In this document: positions 55,235 to 64,000 of the stretch, in pieces
Layout: every line of letters starts with the position of its first letter
How positions within the stretch are numbered: position 1 is the first letter of the stretch
Source: Bacteroidetes bacterium GWF2_33_16
Lineage (GTDB): Bacteria; Bacteroidota; Bacteroidia; Bacteroidales; UBA12077
DNA length: 64,000 nt
Reading direction: 5' to 3'
Assembly (NCBI GenBank): GCA_001768565.1
Contig: MEOE01000013.1
Coordinates: 248,001-312,000, forward strand
Notes under the pieces: generated by a model
The model's database searches: none
What the model was told of the DNA's origin: nothing
Seen by the model: only the letters and a program-made list of their open reading frames with translations
Position numbers and translations under genes: made by a program

Positions 55235-58200
55235 CTAGTCGAGATTCACGCTTAACCCTAATCCTCTGAGTTCATGTAACAATACATTCAACGACTCAGG
55301 AATTCCAGGCATTGGCATTGGTTCACCTTTAACAATAGCTTCATATGCTCGTGCTCTACCGTTAACATCATCAGATTTTACAGTTAAAATTTCCTGCAGG
55401 ATACTTGATGCTCCAAATGCTTCAAGAGCCCATACCTCCATCTCACCAAATCGCTGACCACCAAATTGAGCTTTACCTCCAAGTGGCTGCTGAGTGATTA
55501 ATGAATAAGGACCTATAGAACGAGCATGCATCTTATCCTCAACCATATGGCCAAGTTTTAACATGTAAATTAATCCTACAGTTGCAGGTTGGTCAAATCG
55601 CTCACCGGTTCCTCCATCATAAAGAAATGTTTTTCCATAAGCAGGTAATCCTGCTTTTGTGGTATATTCTGTGATTTGATCCAGTGTTGCTCCATCAAAA
55701 ATAGGTGTAGCAAATTTTAATCCTAGTTTTTTACCAGCCCAAGCCAAAACTGATTCATAAATCTGTCCAAGGTTCATCCTCGAAGGCACACCAAGTGGAT
55801 TTAATACAATATCAACAGGTGTTCCATCTTCTAAGAAAGGCATATCTTCAACACGAACAATTCTTGCAACAATACCTTTATTACCATGTCGACCTGCCAT
55901 TTTATCTCCAACAGTAACTTTTCTCTTTTTGGCAATATATACTTTTGCCATCTGAATAATACCTGTTGGTAACTCATCACCAATAGTAATATTGTATTTC
56001 TTACGTTTTAACTGAGCGTCTAAAGTTTTGTACTTAACAATATAGTTATGTATAAGACTTCTAATAATATCATTCTTATCCTTATCGGTAGTCCATTTAT
56101 AAGGATTAATATTCATGTAGTCGATTTCTTGTAAAATCTTTGTTGTAAACTTTATTCCTTTAGCAACTACATCTGCATTATAATAATCTTTTACTCCCTG
56201 CGAAGTTTTACCATTAACTAAAACGAATAACTTATCAATAAGCTTGTTGGTTAATTGCTCAACTTTAAGAGTAAACTCTTTTTCAACAGTATCGAGTTCG
56301 TTTTTATCAGTGTTTTTAGCTTTTTTATCTTTAATAGCTCTTGAGAATAATTTTTTGTCGATAACAACACCACTTAATGATGGAGAAGCTTTTAATGATG
56401 CATCTTTAACATCACCTGCTTTATCCCCAAAAATAGCGCGCAATAACTTTTCTTCTGGAGATGGATCTGACTCACCTTTTGGAGTGATTTTACCAATCAG
56501 AATATCACCTGGTTTAACATGTGCACCAATTCTAATCAATCCATTCTCATCAAGATCTTTAGTAGCTTCTTCGCTAACATTTGGAATATCTGCAGTTAGT
56601 TCTTCCAATCCACGTTTAGTGTCTCTAACTTCAAGAACATACTCATCAATATGAATTGATGTAAACACATCATTCTTAACAACATTTTCAGAGATAACGA
56701 TTGCATCCTCAAAATTGTAACCTTTCCAAGGCATGAATGCTACCTTAAGGTTACGACCAAGCGCAAGTTCTCCTTTATCGGTACCATAACCTTCGGTTAA
56801 GACCTGGCCTTTGTTAACCTTTTGTCCTTTACGAACAATAGGTTTAAGGTTAATACATGTATTTTGATTAGTTTTTGAAAACTTTGGTAATCGATATCTT
56901 ATTGTGTCATCGTCAAAACTAATAAAACGCTCTTCTTCAGTACGTTCGTATCGAATTATTATTTCTTCAGCATCAACATACTCTACAATACCTTCACCCT
57001 CAGAAACAATCTGAATACGTGCATCACTAACAACATATTCTTCCAGACCTGTACCAACAATTGGAGCTTCTGGCTGCAATAATGGCACTGCCTGACGCAT
57101 CATATTGGATCCCATAAGAGCGCGGTTAGCGTCATCGTGTTCCAAAAATGGAATTAGTGATGCTGCAATAGAAGCGATCTGATTAGGAGCTACATCCATT
57201 AAATGAATTTCTTCTGGTGTTGCTAATGGATAATCAGCTTCAAGTCTTGTTTTTATTCTTGGATTTATAAATCTTCCTTGATCATTAATTTTTGCATTTG
57301 CTTGAGCTATAATTAACCCTTCTTCTTCTTCTGCACTTAAGAAAATTATTCCCTCATCACTTAAATCTACTTTCCCTTCAGTAACTTTTCTATATGGGGT
57401 TTCAATAAAACCAAGATCATTAATTTTTGCATAAACACAAAGTGAAGAAATAAGACCAATGTTTGGTCCTTCAGGTGTTTCGATAGGACATAAACGTCCA
57501 TAGTGAGTATAGTGAACGTCACGCACTTCGAATCCAGCTCTTTCTCTTGACAAACCGCCAGGACCTAAGGCGGACATACGTCGCTTATGGGTCATTTCAC
57601 CTAATGGATTTGTTTGATCCATAAACTGTGATAACTGGTTTGTTCCAAAAAATGAATTTATAACAGATGATAATGTTTTAGAATTAATCAGATCGATAGG
57701 TGTAAACACTTCGTTATCACGAACATTCATTCGTTCACGAATTGTTCTTGCCATACGAGCCAAACCAACACCAAACTGATTTGATAATTGTTCACCTACT
57801 GTACGAACCCTACGATTACTTAAGTGGTCAATATCATCAACATCTGTCTTTGAATTAATAAGTTCAATTAAATATTTTATAATCTGTATAATATCAGCAT
57901 TGGTTAAAATCTTTGTCTCCATAGGAGTCTCAAGATTCAATTTTTTATTTAACCTATAACGACCAACATCACCAAGATCATACCTTTTATCTGAGAAAAA
58001 TAATTTATCAATAACATCACGAGCAGTTGCTTCATCAGGTGGTTCAGCATTACGTAATTGACGATAGATATGTAAAACAGCTTCTTTTTCTGAGTTACAT
58101 GGATCTTTTTGTAATGTATTATAAATAATTGCAAAATCAGCAATATTTTGGTCTTCCTTATGAACTAAAATAGTTTTAGCTCCAGAATCCACTATTTGAT

Positions 58201-59047
58201 CAATATGATCATTTTCTATTACTGTTTCACGATCTATAATAACTTCGTTTCGCTCTATAGAAACAACTTCGCCGGTATCTTCGTCAACAAAATCTTCAAC
58301 CCATGATTTTAATACACGAGCAGCAAGTTTTTGTCCAACATATTTTTTTAATCCTGATTTTGAAACTTTTACTTCATCAGCTAAGTTAAAAATCTCGAGG
58401 ATTTCTTTGTCACTTTCGTAACCAATAGCCCTTAAAAGAGTGGTTACAGGTAATTTCTTTTTACGATCAATATAAGCGTACATAACATTATTAATGTCTG
58501 TCGCAAATTCGATCCATGATCCACGAAATGGGATAATTCGAGCTGAATATAGTTTTGTACCATTCGCATGCAAACTTTGTCCGAAGAATACCCCCGGAGA
58601 TCTATGCAACTGAGATACAATAACGCGTTCAGCGCCATTAATAACAAATGTACCTCTATCTGTCATATAAGGTACAGTTCCAAGATAAACATCCTGGATA
58701 ACGGTATCGAAATCCTCATGTTCAGGATCGGTACAGTATAACTTTAGTTTCGCTTTTAAGGGAACACTAAATGTTAAACCTCTTTCAATACATTCTTCGA
58801 TTGAATATCTAGGAGGATCAATGTAATAATCTAAAAATTCTAAAACGAAGTTATTCCTAGTATCCGTAATTGGAAAGTTTTCGCTAAAAACCTGAAATAA
58901 TCCTTCTTTCTTTCTTTCTTCAGGAATAGAATTAAGCTGAAAGAATTCTCTGAAAGATTTCAACTGAATCTCTAGAAAATCTGGATATTTCAGCTGATTT
59001 TTAGTTGATGCGAAACTAATTCTTTTGTTGGTAATATTTGAAGACAT
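55235..59047 (-). CDS. rpoB: RNA polymerase beta subunit
   Basis: 1270 residues. The rifampicin region shows [23 protein letters not shown] followed by [13 protein letters not shown] sequence, i.e. the rifampicin-sensitive residues Gln, Asp and His are in place. MAGRHGNKG and the C-terminal [12 protein letters not shown] are also conserved. Lies after rplL with a strong attenuator-like hairpin between. Confidence 0.98.
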   Translation of the reverse strand: MSSNITNKRISFASTKNQLKYPDFLEIQLKSFREFFQLNSIPEERKKEGLFQVFSENFPITDTRNNFVLEFLDYYIDPPRYSIEECIERGLTFSVPLKAKLKLYCTDPEHEDFDTVIQDVYLGTVPYMTDRGTFVINGAERVIVSQLHRSPGVFFGQSLHANGTKLYSARIIPFRGSWIEFATDINNVMYAYIDRKKKLPVTTLLRAIGYESDKEILEIFNLADEVKVSKSGLKKYVGQKLAARVLKSWVEDFVDEDTGEVVSIERNEVIIDRETVIENDHIDQIVDSGAKTILVHKEDQNIADFAIIYNTLQKDPCNSEKEAVLHIYRQLRNAEPPDEATARDVIDKLFFSDKRYDLGDVGRYRLNKKLNLETPMETKILTNADIIQIIKYLIELINSKTDVDDIDHLSNRRVRTVGEQLSNQFGVGLARMARTIRERMNVRDNEVFTPIDLINSKTLSSVINSFFGTNQLSQFMDQTNPLGEMTHKRRMSALGPGGLSRERAGFEVRDVHYTHYGRLCPIETPEGPNIGLISSLCVYAKINDLGFIETPYRKVTEGKVDLSDEGIIFLSAEEEEGLIIAQANAKINDQGRFINPRIKTRLEADYPLATPEEIHLMDVAPNQIASIAASLIPFLEHDDANRALMGSNMMRQAVPLLQPEAPIVGTGLEEYVVSDARIQIVSEGEGIVEYVDAEEIIIRYERTEEERFISFDDDTIRYRLPKFSKTNQNTCINLKPIVRKGQKVNKGQVLTEGYGTDKGELALGRNLKVAFMPWKGYNFEDAIVISENVVKNDVFTSIHIDEYVLEVRDTKRGLEELTADIPNVSEEATKDLDENGLIRIGAHVKPGDILIGKITPKGESDPSPEEKLLRAIFGDKAGDVKDASLKASPSLSGVVIDKKLFSRAIKDKKAKNTDKNELDTVEKEFTLKVEQLTNKLIDKLFVLVNGKTSQGVKDYYNADVVAKGIKFTTKILQEIDYMNINPYKWTTDKDKNDIIRSLIHNYIVKYKTLDAQLKRKKYNITIGDELPTGIIQMAKVYIAKKRKVTVGDKMAGRHGNKGIVARIVRVEDMPFLEDGTPVDIVLNPLGVPSRMNLGQIYESVLAWAGKKLGLKFATPIFDGATLDQITEYTTKAGLPAYGKTFLYDGGTGERFDQPATVGLIYMLKLGHMVEDKMHARSIGPYSLITQQPLGGKAQFGGQRFGEMEVWALEAFGASSILQEILTVKSDDVNGRARAYEAIVKGEPMPMPGIPESLNVLLHELRGLGLSVNLD

Positions 59048-59085
59048 TTACGTAATGAATTAATTGAACTCAAACAAAAATGATA

Positions 59086-59130
59086 ATAAAAAGGCTTAGA
59101 ATCCTTAAAAAAGGACTCTAAACCCTGAAA
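59086..59130 (-). terminator. Attenuator-like hairpin between rplL and rpoB
   Basis: On the minus strand a ~14-bp stem, GGTTTAGAGTCCTT / AAGGATTCTAAGCC with two G-T pairs and a TTTT loop, is followed by TTTTTATTAT. The position matches the rplL-rpoB attenuator known from other bacteria, which lowers rpoB relative to ribosomal protein transcripts. Confidence 0.75.
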
Positions 59131-59150
59131 ATTAGTATGTTAGGTTTACC

Positions 59151-59519
59151 CTATTTAAGTTCAACTTCTGCTCCTGCTTCTTCTAATTGTTGTTTAAGTG
59201 ATTCAGCTTCTTGTTTTGACACACCTTCTTTAACAGCTTTAGGTGCAGCATCAACTAATTCTTTAGCTTCTTTTAATCCTAAACCAGTTAATTCTTTAAC
59301 TAATTTAACGATTTGTAATTTAGCACCACCAGCAGCTTTTAGAATAACATCAAAACTTGTTTTTTCTGCTTCTGCAGCAGCGGCAACAGGACCAGCTACA
59401 GCAACAGCTGCTGCTGCAGGTTCGATTCCATATTCATCTTTTAATATGTTTGCTAACTCATTTACATCTTTTACAGTTAAGTTCACTAACTGTTCTGCAA
59501 GCGCTTTTAAATCTGCCAT
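59151..59519 (-). CDS. rplL: Ribosomal protein bL12
   Basis: 122 residues. N-terminal dimerisation part, alanine-rich hinge ([20 protein letters not shown] near 34-53), and the C-terminal [21 protein letters not shown]. Standard stalk protein. Confidence 0.98.
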   Translation of the reverse strand: MADLKALAEQLVNLTVKDVNELANILKDEYGIEPAAAAVAVAGPVAAAAEAEKTSFDVILKAAGGAKLQIVKLVKELTGLGLKEAKELVDAAPKAVKEGVSKQEAESLKQQLEEAGAEVELK

Positions 59520-59550
59520 TTTTCTTTATTTTTAAAATTAATTATACTTT

Positions 59551-60072
59551 TTATTCTTTTTTATCTGAAAGTGTTTCTAGAACACCTGCTAGGATGTTAT
59601 TCCCTGATTTAAGTTGTGAAATTACTGTTCTCATTGGTGATTGTAATAATGCAATAAGATCTCCCAGTAATTCTTCTTTAGATTTTACATTAACTAATGC
59701 TTCAAGCTGATCGTCGCCTACATAAACTGATTCTTCAACATATGCACCTTTTAAAATTGGTTTAGCATTTGTTTTTCTGAATTCTTTTAATAGTTTAGCA
59801 GGAGCATTACCAGTTTCAGTAAACATTATTGCAGTTGGACCTTCTAAAACTTTATAAAGCTCTTCAACTTCATAATCAGATTTCTCTAATGCTCTTTTCA
59901 GAAGAGTATTTTTTACTACCAACATTTTAATGTTGCTTTCAAAACACTTTCTGCGAAGCAAGCTTGTTCTTTCTGCATTTAGTTCACTGGCATCAGCTAA
60001 ATAAAAATGTGTTGCGTTATTTAATTGATCAACAAGGTCGTTTACAATTATATCTTTCTCTTCGCGTTTCAT
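59551..60072 (-). CDS. rplJ: Ribosomal protein uL10
   Basis: 173 residues from the ATG at 60072 (MKREEKD); the frame can be opened two codons earlier only with TTG. Typical L10 sequence with the L12-binding C-terminal helix (KSGNNILAGVLETLSD). Confidence 0.96.
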   Translation of the reverse strand: MKREEKDIIVNDLVDQLNNATHFYLADASELNAERTSLLRRKCFESNIKMLVVKNTLLKRALEKSDYEVEELYKVLEGPTAIMFTETGNAPAKLLKEFRKTNAKPILKGAYVEESVYVGDDQLEALVNVKSKEELLGDLIALLQSPMRTVISQLKSGNNILAGVLETLSDKKE

Positions 60073-60108
60073 AATCAAATTTTTTTATTCAGTAATGTCT
60101 ATTAAGAA

Positions 60109-60798
60109 TTAAATAGATTTTGGATCTATTTTAATTCCAGGACTCATTGTACTTGAAAGGTAAACACTTTGAATATAAGTACCTTTCGCTGCTGATGGTT
60201 TAAGTTTATTCACCATTGCAACAAATTCTCTTATATTTTCTACTATTTTCTTAGGTTCAAAAGATACCTTACCAATACCAGAATGTATAATTCCAAACTT
60301 ATCAACCTTGAAATCAATTTTACCTTTTTTCACTTCCTCTACAGCCTTACCAACTTCCATTGTAACAGTACCTGTCTTTGGATTTGGCATTAAACCACGA
60401 GGACCTAAAACGCGTCCTAACGCACCAATTTTAGCCATAACTGGGGGCATTGTTATAATAACATCAATGTCAGTCCAGCCAGCCTTAATTTTCTCAATAT
60501 AGTCATCTAAACCAACAAAGTCAGCACCTGCTGCTTTGGCTTCTTCTTCCTTATCAGGAGTACAAAGCACCAATACACGTGCGGTTTTACCTGTGCCATG
60601 AGGCAAAGTAACAACGCCACGAACCATTTGGTTAGATTTTCTAGGGTCAACTCCTAATCGCACATCTAGATCTACTGAAGCATCAAATTTTGTAGTGGTT
60701 ATTTCCTTAACAAGATTTGCCGCTTCATCGAGGGTGTAATGTTTACCCATTTCGACCTTTGCTAGAGCAATTTTCTTATTTTTAGTAAGTTTTGTCAT
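60109..60798 (-). CDS. rplA: Ribosomal protein uL1
   Basis: 229 residues; [15 protein letters not shown] near 133-147 and the [14 protein letters not shown]-terminal rRNA-binding segment are conserved. Confidence 0.98.
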   Translation of the reverse strand: MTKLTKNKKIALAKVEMGKHYTLDEAANLVKEITTTKFDASVDLDVRLGVDPRKSNQMVRGVVTLPHGTGKTARVLVLCTPDKEEEAKAAGADFVGLDDYIEKIKAGWTDIDVIITMPPVMAKIGALGRVLGPRGLMPNPKTGTVTMEVGKAVEEVKKGKIDFKVDKFGIIHSGIGKVSFEPKKIVENIREFVAMVNKLKPSAAKGTYIQSVYLSSTMSPGIKIDPKSI

Positions 60799-60821
60799 AC
60801 CTTCTTTCGAAATTTTAAAGA

Positions 60822-61265
60822 TTATTTATTACCCGGAAATTCACCTTTTACAGTTATACCCATACTTCTGGCAGTTCCGGCTACCATCTTCATAGCTGAA
60901 TCAATTGTGAAGGCATTTAAATCGGCCATTTTGTCTTCGGCAATTGCACGAATCTGATCCCAAGTTACAGAAGCTACTTTGTTTCTGTTAGGTTCAGCTG
61001 ATCCTGATTTTAATTTTGACACTTCAAGTAATTGAACAGCTACAGGTGGGGTCTTAGTAACAAAATCGAAAGATTTGTCGCTATAAACAGTTATAACTAC
61101 AGGAATAACCTTTCCGGCTTTTTCCTGAGTCCTTGCATTAAACTGTTTGCAAAACTCCATAATATTTACACCTTTTGAACCTAAAGCAGGTCCAACTGGT
61201 GGAGACGGGTTTGCAGCGCCACCTTTAATTTGCAATTTAATAAATCCTGCAACTTCTTTAGCCAT
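60822..61265 (-). CDS. rplK: Ribosomal protein uL11
   Basis: 147 residues; the proline-rich [28 protein letters not shown] near 15-42 and the C-terminal rRNA-binding GTARSMGI are conserved. Confidence 0.98.
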   Translation of the reverse strand: MAKEVAGFIKLQIKGGAANPSPPVGPALGSKGVNIMEFCKQFNARTQEKAGKVIPVVITVYSDKSFDFVTKTPPVAVQLLEVSKLKSGSAEPNRNKVASVTWDQIRAIAEDKMADLNAFTIDSAMKMVAGTARSMGITVKGEFPGNK

Positions 61266-61286
61266 AATCCTAATTTGTTCTTAAAT

Positions 61287-61832
61287 TTACTCTTTTTCGA
61301 CTTGCATAAAACTTAATTCTAATGGTGTTTTTCTACCAAAGATTTTAACCATTACTTTGAGTTTCTTCTTTTCTTCGTTAACCTCTTCAATAACTCCATT
61401 AAAACTATTAAATGGACCATCAATAACTTTTACAGTTTCTCCAACAAAAAACGGAACATTGATTTCTTCGTCACTTTCGGCAAGTTCATCAACCTTACCA
61501 AGTATGCGATTAACCTCAGACTGACGTAACGGTGTTGGATTGTCACCCTCGGACTCAAGGAAGCCTATTACATTAGGTACATTTTTCAGGATATGTGTAA
61601 TCTCTCCAACTAAGGCTGCTTCAATCAGAATGTAACCAGGGAAAAAGCTTCGCTCTTTGCTAATTTTTTTCCCATTTCTGATTTGGTAGACTTTTTCTGT
61701 TGGAATTAAAACCTGAGAAACATACTCTTGTAGTTTGAGCCGTGCTATTTCGCTTTCGATATACTCCTTAACTTTCTTTTCTTTACCACCAATAGCGCGG
61801 AGAACAAACCACTTCTTGTTAACTTCAGCCAT
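61287..61832 (-). CDS. nusG: Transcription termination/antitermination factor NusG
   Basis: 181 residues: NGN domain ([19 protein letters not shown], then [10 protein letters not shown]) and a C-terminal KOW domain ([19 protein letters not shown]). Couples RNA polymerase to Rho or ribosomes. Confidence 0.97.
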   Translation of the reverse strand: MAEVNKKWFVLRAIGGKEKKVKEYIESEIARLKLQEYVSQVLIPTEKVYQIRNGKKISKERSFFPGYILIEAALVGEITHILKNVPNVIGFLESEGDNPTPLRQSEVNRILGKVDELAESDEEINVPFFVGETVKVIDGPFNSFNGVIEEVNEEKKKLKVMVKIFGRKTPLELSFMQVEKE

Positions 61833-61843
61833 GTCTCTTCTTA

Positions 61844-62035
61844 TTAATAGAATAAACCGTAAATGATATCCATTAAATTCTGAAAACTATAATCCATCAC
61901 AAAAATAACTAATGCGATGATTAACGAAGCAACCATAACTACTATAGCACTGCTTTGAAGTTCTGACCATGTAGGCCAGGATACTTTGTGAATAAGTTCG
62001 TTAAATGCTTCTTGAAAATAGATTTTAAGTTTCAT
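61844..62035 (-). CDS. secE: Preprotein translocase subunit SecE
   Basis: 63 residues from the ATG at 62035 ([11 protein letters not shown]). The frame could be extended to 62077 but this would overlap the tRNA-Trp gene, so the short start is chosen. One amphipathic helix with [10 protein letters not shown] and one membrane helix. Confidence 0.95.
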   Translation of the reverse strand: MKLKIYFQEAFNELIHKVSWPTWSELQSSAIVVMVASLIIALVIFVMDYSFQNLMDIIYGLFY

Positions 62036-62052
62036 GTTTCTTTTAAAATTTG

Positions 62053-62125
62053 CACGGGTGGTAAGGATCGAACTCACGACCTTTGGTTTTGGAGACCACT
62101 GCTCTACCAGCTGAGCTACACCCGT
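62053..62125 (-). tRNA. tRNA-Trp (CCA)
   Basis: 73-nt cloverleaf with ACGGGTG/CACCCGT acceptor stem, TTCGATC T loop and CTCCAAA anticodon loop. CCA end not encoded. Confidence 0.95.
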
Positions 62126-62128
62126 ATC

Positions 62129-62157
62129 AAAAAGGAGATTCGAAAATTTACGAATCT
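62129..62157 (-). terminator. Hairpin between tuf and tRNA-Trp
   Basis: AGATTCG / CGAATCT 7-bp stem with an 8-nt loop, and a TTTTT tract on the minus strand; probably partial termination or a processing site. Confidence 0.5.
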
Positions 62158-62172
62158 TCTTTTTTATGTTTG

Positions 62173-63360
62173 TTATTCAACAATTTCAGTAACCTGACCA
62201 GCACCAACTGTTCTACCACCTTCACGGATAGCAAAACGTAATCCCTGGTTAACAGCAACCGGAGTAATTAACTCAACGATAATAGTTAAGTTATCACCTG
62301 GCATAACCATTTCAGTACCTTCTGGCAACATAATTTCACCTGTAACATCAAGAGTTCTGATATAGAACTGAGGACGATACTTATTATGGAATGGAGTGTG
62401 ACGTCCACCTTCTTCTTTTTTCAAGATATAAACTTCAGCTTTAAATTTGGTATGAGGAGTAATTGAATTTGGTTTACAAATAACCATACCTCTTTTAATC
62501 TGATCTTTATCAATACCTCTTAATAATAAACCTACGTTATCACCAGCTTCACCAGTATCTAGGATTTTACGGAACATTTCAACACCTGTACAAACAGATT
62601 TTATTTTATCAGCACCTAAACCAATGATTTGAACTTCGTCACCAGTATTAACAACACCAGTTTCAATTCTACCAGTAGCAACTGTACCACGACCAGTAAT
62701 TGAGAATACGTCTTCAACTGGCATTAAGAATGGTTTTTCACGTTCACGTGGAGGTAATTCAATGTATGTATCAACAGCATCCATTAATTCCATTACTTTG
62801 TCTTCCCACTGAGCTTCACCATTAAGTGCGCCCAAAGCAGAACCTTTAATAACAGGAGCATTATCGCCGTCGAATTTATAGAAAGTTAATAATTCACGAA
62901 CTTCCATTTCAACTAGTTCAATAAGTTCTGGATCGTCAACCATATCCACTTTGTTTAAGAACACAACTAGTCGAGGTACGTTTACCTGACGAGCTAAAAG
63001 AATGTGCTCTCTAGTTTGTGGCATAGGACCATCAGTAGCAGCAACAACGATAATAGCGCCGTCCATCTGAGCAGCACCAGTAACCATATTCTTAACATAG
63101 TCAGCGTGACCAGGACAATCTACGTGAGCGTAGTGTCTGTTTGCTGTTTGATATTCGATGTGCGCAGTATTGATTGTTATACCTCTTTCTTTTTCCTCAG
63201 GGGCATTATCAATAGAATCGAAACTTCTTATCTCTGACAAACCTTTCTTAGCTAAAACCATAGTAATGGCAGCTGTAAGTGTAGTTTTGCCATGGTCTAC
63301 GTGTCCAATAGTACCAATGTTTACGTGTGGTTTGGACCTGTCAAATTTTTCTTTAGCCAT
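62173..63360 (-). CDS. tuf: Elongation factor Tu
   Basis: 395 residues. GTPase motifs GHVDHGKTT near 19-27, DCPGHADYV near 81-89 and NKVD near 136-139; effector region RGITINTAH. Standard three-domain EF-Tu. Confidence 0.98.
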   Translation of the reverse strand: MAKEKFDRSKPHVNIGTIGHVDHGKTTLTAAITMVLAKKGLSEIRSFDSIDNAPEEKERGITINTAHIEYQTANRHYAHVDCPGHADYVKNMVTGAAQMDGAIIVVAATDGPMPQTREHILLARQVNVPRLVVFLNKVDMVDDPELIELVEMEVRELLTFYKFDGDNAPVIKGSALGALNGEAQWEDKVMELMDAVDTYIELPPREREKPFLMPVEDVFSITGRGTVATGRIETGVVNTGDEVQIIGLGADKIKSVCTGVEMFRKILDTGEAGDNVGLLLRGIDKDQIKRGMVICKPNSITPHTKFKAEVYILKKEEGGRHTPFHNKYRPQFYIRTLDVTGEIMLPEGTEMVMPGDNLTIIVELITPVAVNQGLRFAIREGGRTVGAGQVTEIVE

Positions 63361-63424
63361 AACTCCAAATATTAGATAATTAGATAATTTATAATAACAT
63401 TCACTTTAAAAACAATCAATATTG

Positions 63425-63496
63425 AGCCAATGATGGGAATTGAACCCATGACCCCTTCCTTACCAAGGAAGTGCTCTACCCCTGAGCTACATCGGC
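63425..63496 (-). tRNA. tRNA-Thr (GGT)
   Basis: 72-nt cloverleaf, acceptor GCCGATG/CATTGGC with one G-T pair, anticodon loop TTGGTAA, T loop TTCAATT. Confidence 0.95.
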
Positions 63497-63505
63497 AGGG
63501 ATTAG

Positions 63506-63578
63506 AGCGGGAGACGGAACTCGAATCCGCGACCCTTAGCTTGGAAGGCTAATGCTCTACCAACTGAGCTACTCCCGC
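63506..63578 (-). tRNA. tRNA-Gly (TCC)
   Basis: 73-nt cloverleaf, acceptor GCGGGAG/CTCCCGC, anticodon loop CTTCCAA, T loop TTCGAGT. Confidence 0.95.
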
Positions 63579-63588
63579 AAAATTTTTG

Positions 63589-63671
63589 TGGGGAGAGCAG
63601 GATTCGAACCTACGAAGGCGTACGCCAGCAGATTTACAGTCTGCCCCTGTTGGCCACTTAGGTATCTCCCC
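63589..63671 (-). tRNA. tRNA-Tyr (GTA)
   Basis: 83-nt with long variable arm, acceptor GGGGAGA/TCTCCCC, anticodon loop CTGTAAA. The long arm is expected of bacterial tRNA-Tyr. Confidence 0.95.
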
Positions 63672-63687
63672 AAAAAATTAATTACCG

Positions 63688-63761
63688 AGCCGATGGAGGG
63701 ATTCGAACCCCCGACCAGCTGATTACAAATCAGCTGCTCTGGCCAACTGAGCTACATCGGC
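63688..63761 (-). tRNA. tRNA-Thr (TGT)
   Basis: 74-nt cloverleaf, acceptor GCCGATG/CATCGGC, anticodon loop TTTGTAA, T loop TTCGAAT. Confidence 0.95.
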
Positions 63762-63773
63762 AATAAAAGAACG

Positions 63774-63801
63774 CCGATTTTAGATTTGCTTCTAAAATCG
63801 G
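63774..63801 (-). terminator. Hairpin after the hibernation factor gene
   Basis: Perfect 11-bp stem CCGATTTTAGA / TCTAAAATCGG with a 6-nt loop, about 73 nt after the stop codon and before the tRNA cluster; the minus strand then reads CGTTCTTTTATT. Confidence 0.6.
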
Positions 63802-63873
63802 TTTGCAAATGTATGAAATAATATTTATAACACAAATAAAATCAAATGAATTTTATCCTTTTTTTTATAATCT

Positions 63874-64000
63874 TTACTTCCCTCTTTGCTTTTCTTTAGT
63901 TTTCTTTAATTGTCGTTTTAATGCATCAACAACATTATCGGTAGACTCTTCGAATGACTTACTTCTTTTTTTGGCAAAAAGGTCATTTCCTGGAATACTT
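63874..64000 (-). CDS. Ribosome hibernation promoting factor (HPF/RaiA), 3' end only
   Basis: The last 41 residues are visible, running off the window edge. GNDLFAKKRSKSFEESTDNVVDALKRQLKK followed by a basic tail matches the end of Bacteroidota HPF/RaiA-type proteins, which inactivate ribosomes in stationary phase. The gene is known to precede this tRNA-tuf cluster in Bacteroidota. Too short for confident subtype. Confidence 0.75.
   Translation of the reverse strand, partial: SIPGNDLFAKKRSKSFEESTDNVVDALKRQLKKTKEKQRGK

Noticed and set aside
59137..59535. Plus-strand frame of 132 residues opposite rplL
   Set aside because: It is the mirror of the alanine-rich rplL gene, with low-complexity composition and no family likeness.
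62036..62077. Longer SecE start at 62077
   Set aside because: It would overlap the tRNA-Trp gene, and [11 protein letters not shown] is the normal SecE beginning.

Overview
The window is AT-rich DNA from an anaerobic member of the Bacteroidota, probably a Bacteroidales/Marinilabiliales relative. The lineage signs are TAnnTTTG-type -7 promoter elements, a ResB-ResC (CcsBA) fusion, an S46 dipeptidyl-peptidase, a DUF3467 gene directly after rpoC, the tRNA(Thr,Gly,Tyr,Thr)-tuf-tRNA(Trp)-secE-nusG-rplKAJL-rpoBC cluster, and tRNA genes that do not encode CCA. No phage, insertion sequence or CRISPR array was seen.

The left half (1-33.9 kb) is a hydrogen-metabolism island. It starts with a 5'-truncated sensory [FeFe] hydrogenase with a PAS domain and a SpoIIE/PP2C-type phosphatase (1-2969). 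Next is a NAD-linked [FeFe] hydrogenase operon on the minus strand (3134-7322) whose first gene is a thioredoxin-like ferredoxin homologue with no cysteine. A minus-strand operon rex-hypF-hypC-hypD-hypE-hypA-hypB (7660-14132) supplies [NiFe] maturation and the NADH-sensing repressor Rex. Divergent from rex, a plus-strand operon (14323-26654) encodes a group-4-type membrane [NiFe] hydrogenase. It is fused at operon level to a sulfhydrogenase/AsrAB-like flavin-FeS module and a nearly complete Mrp antiporter set, and ends in its own maturation protease. A zinc-ribbon protein, a His-rich nickel-type transporter and CcsBA follow. A second, different NAD-linked [FeFe] hydrogenase operon lies at 30378-33868.

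Rex-like 18-bp inverted repeats lie at the rex/NiFe divergent promoters (14117-14134, 14303-14320). They also occur as tandem pairs with the same 17-bp register before both [FeFe] operons (7528-7562 and 33894-33928). This suggests that one NADH/NAD+ switch controls all three catalytic hydrogenases and the Hyp maturases.

The middle (34.4-50.5 kb) holds a selenium-donor cluster (cysteine desulfurase-like, YedF, DUF3343, SelD). A run of housekeeping genes follows (S46 peptidase, Maf, UbiA-type prenyltransferase, KdsC-like phosphatase, DUF2520 protein), with a small MITE-like palindrome at 42692-42849. Next is an acyl-CoA dehydrogenase/ETF electron-transfer group with a membrane FeS protein and a CCG-domain partner, then an Nramp-related transporter without the canonical metal-binding motif.

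The right end (50.6-64 kb) is the conserved transcription/translation block, closing with the 3' end of a ribosome hibernation factor gene. Hairpins sit between rplL and rpoB and between rpoB and rpoC.

The strongest candidate for an undescribed system is the composite flavin-NiFe-Mrp complex, together with its shared Rex control.
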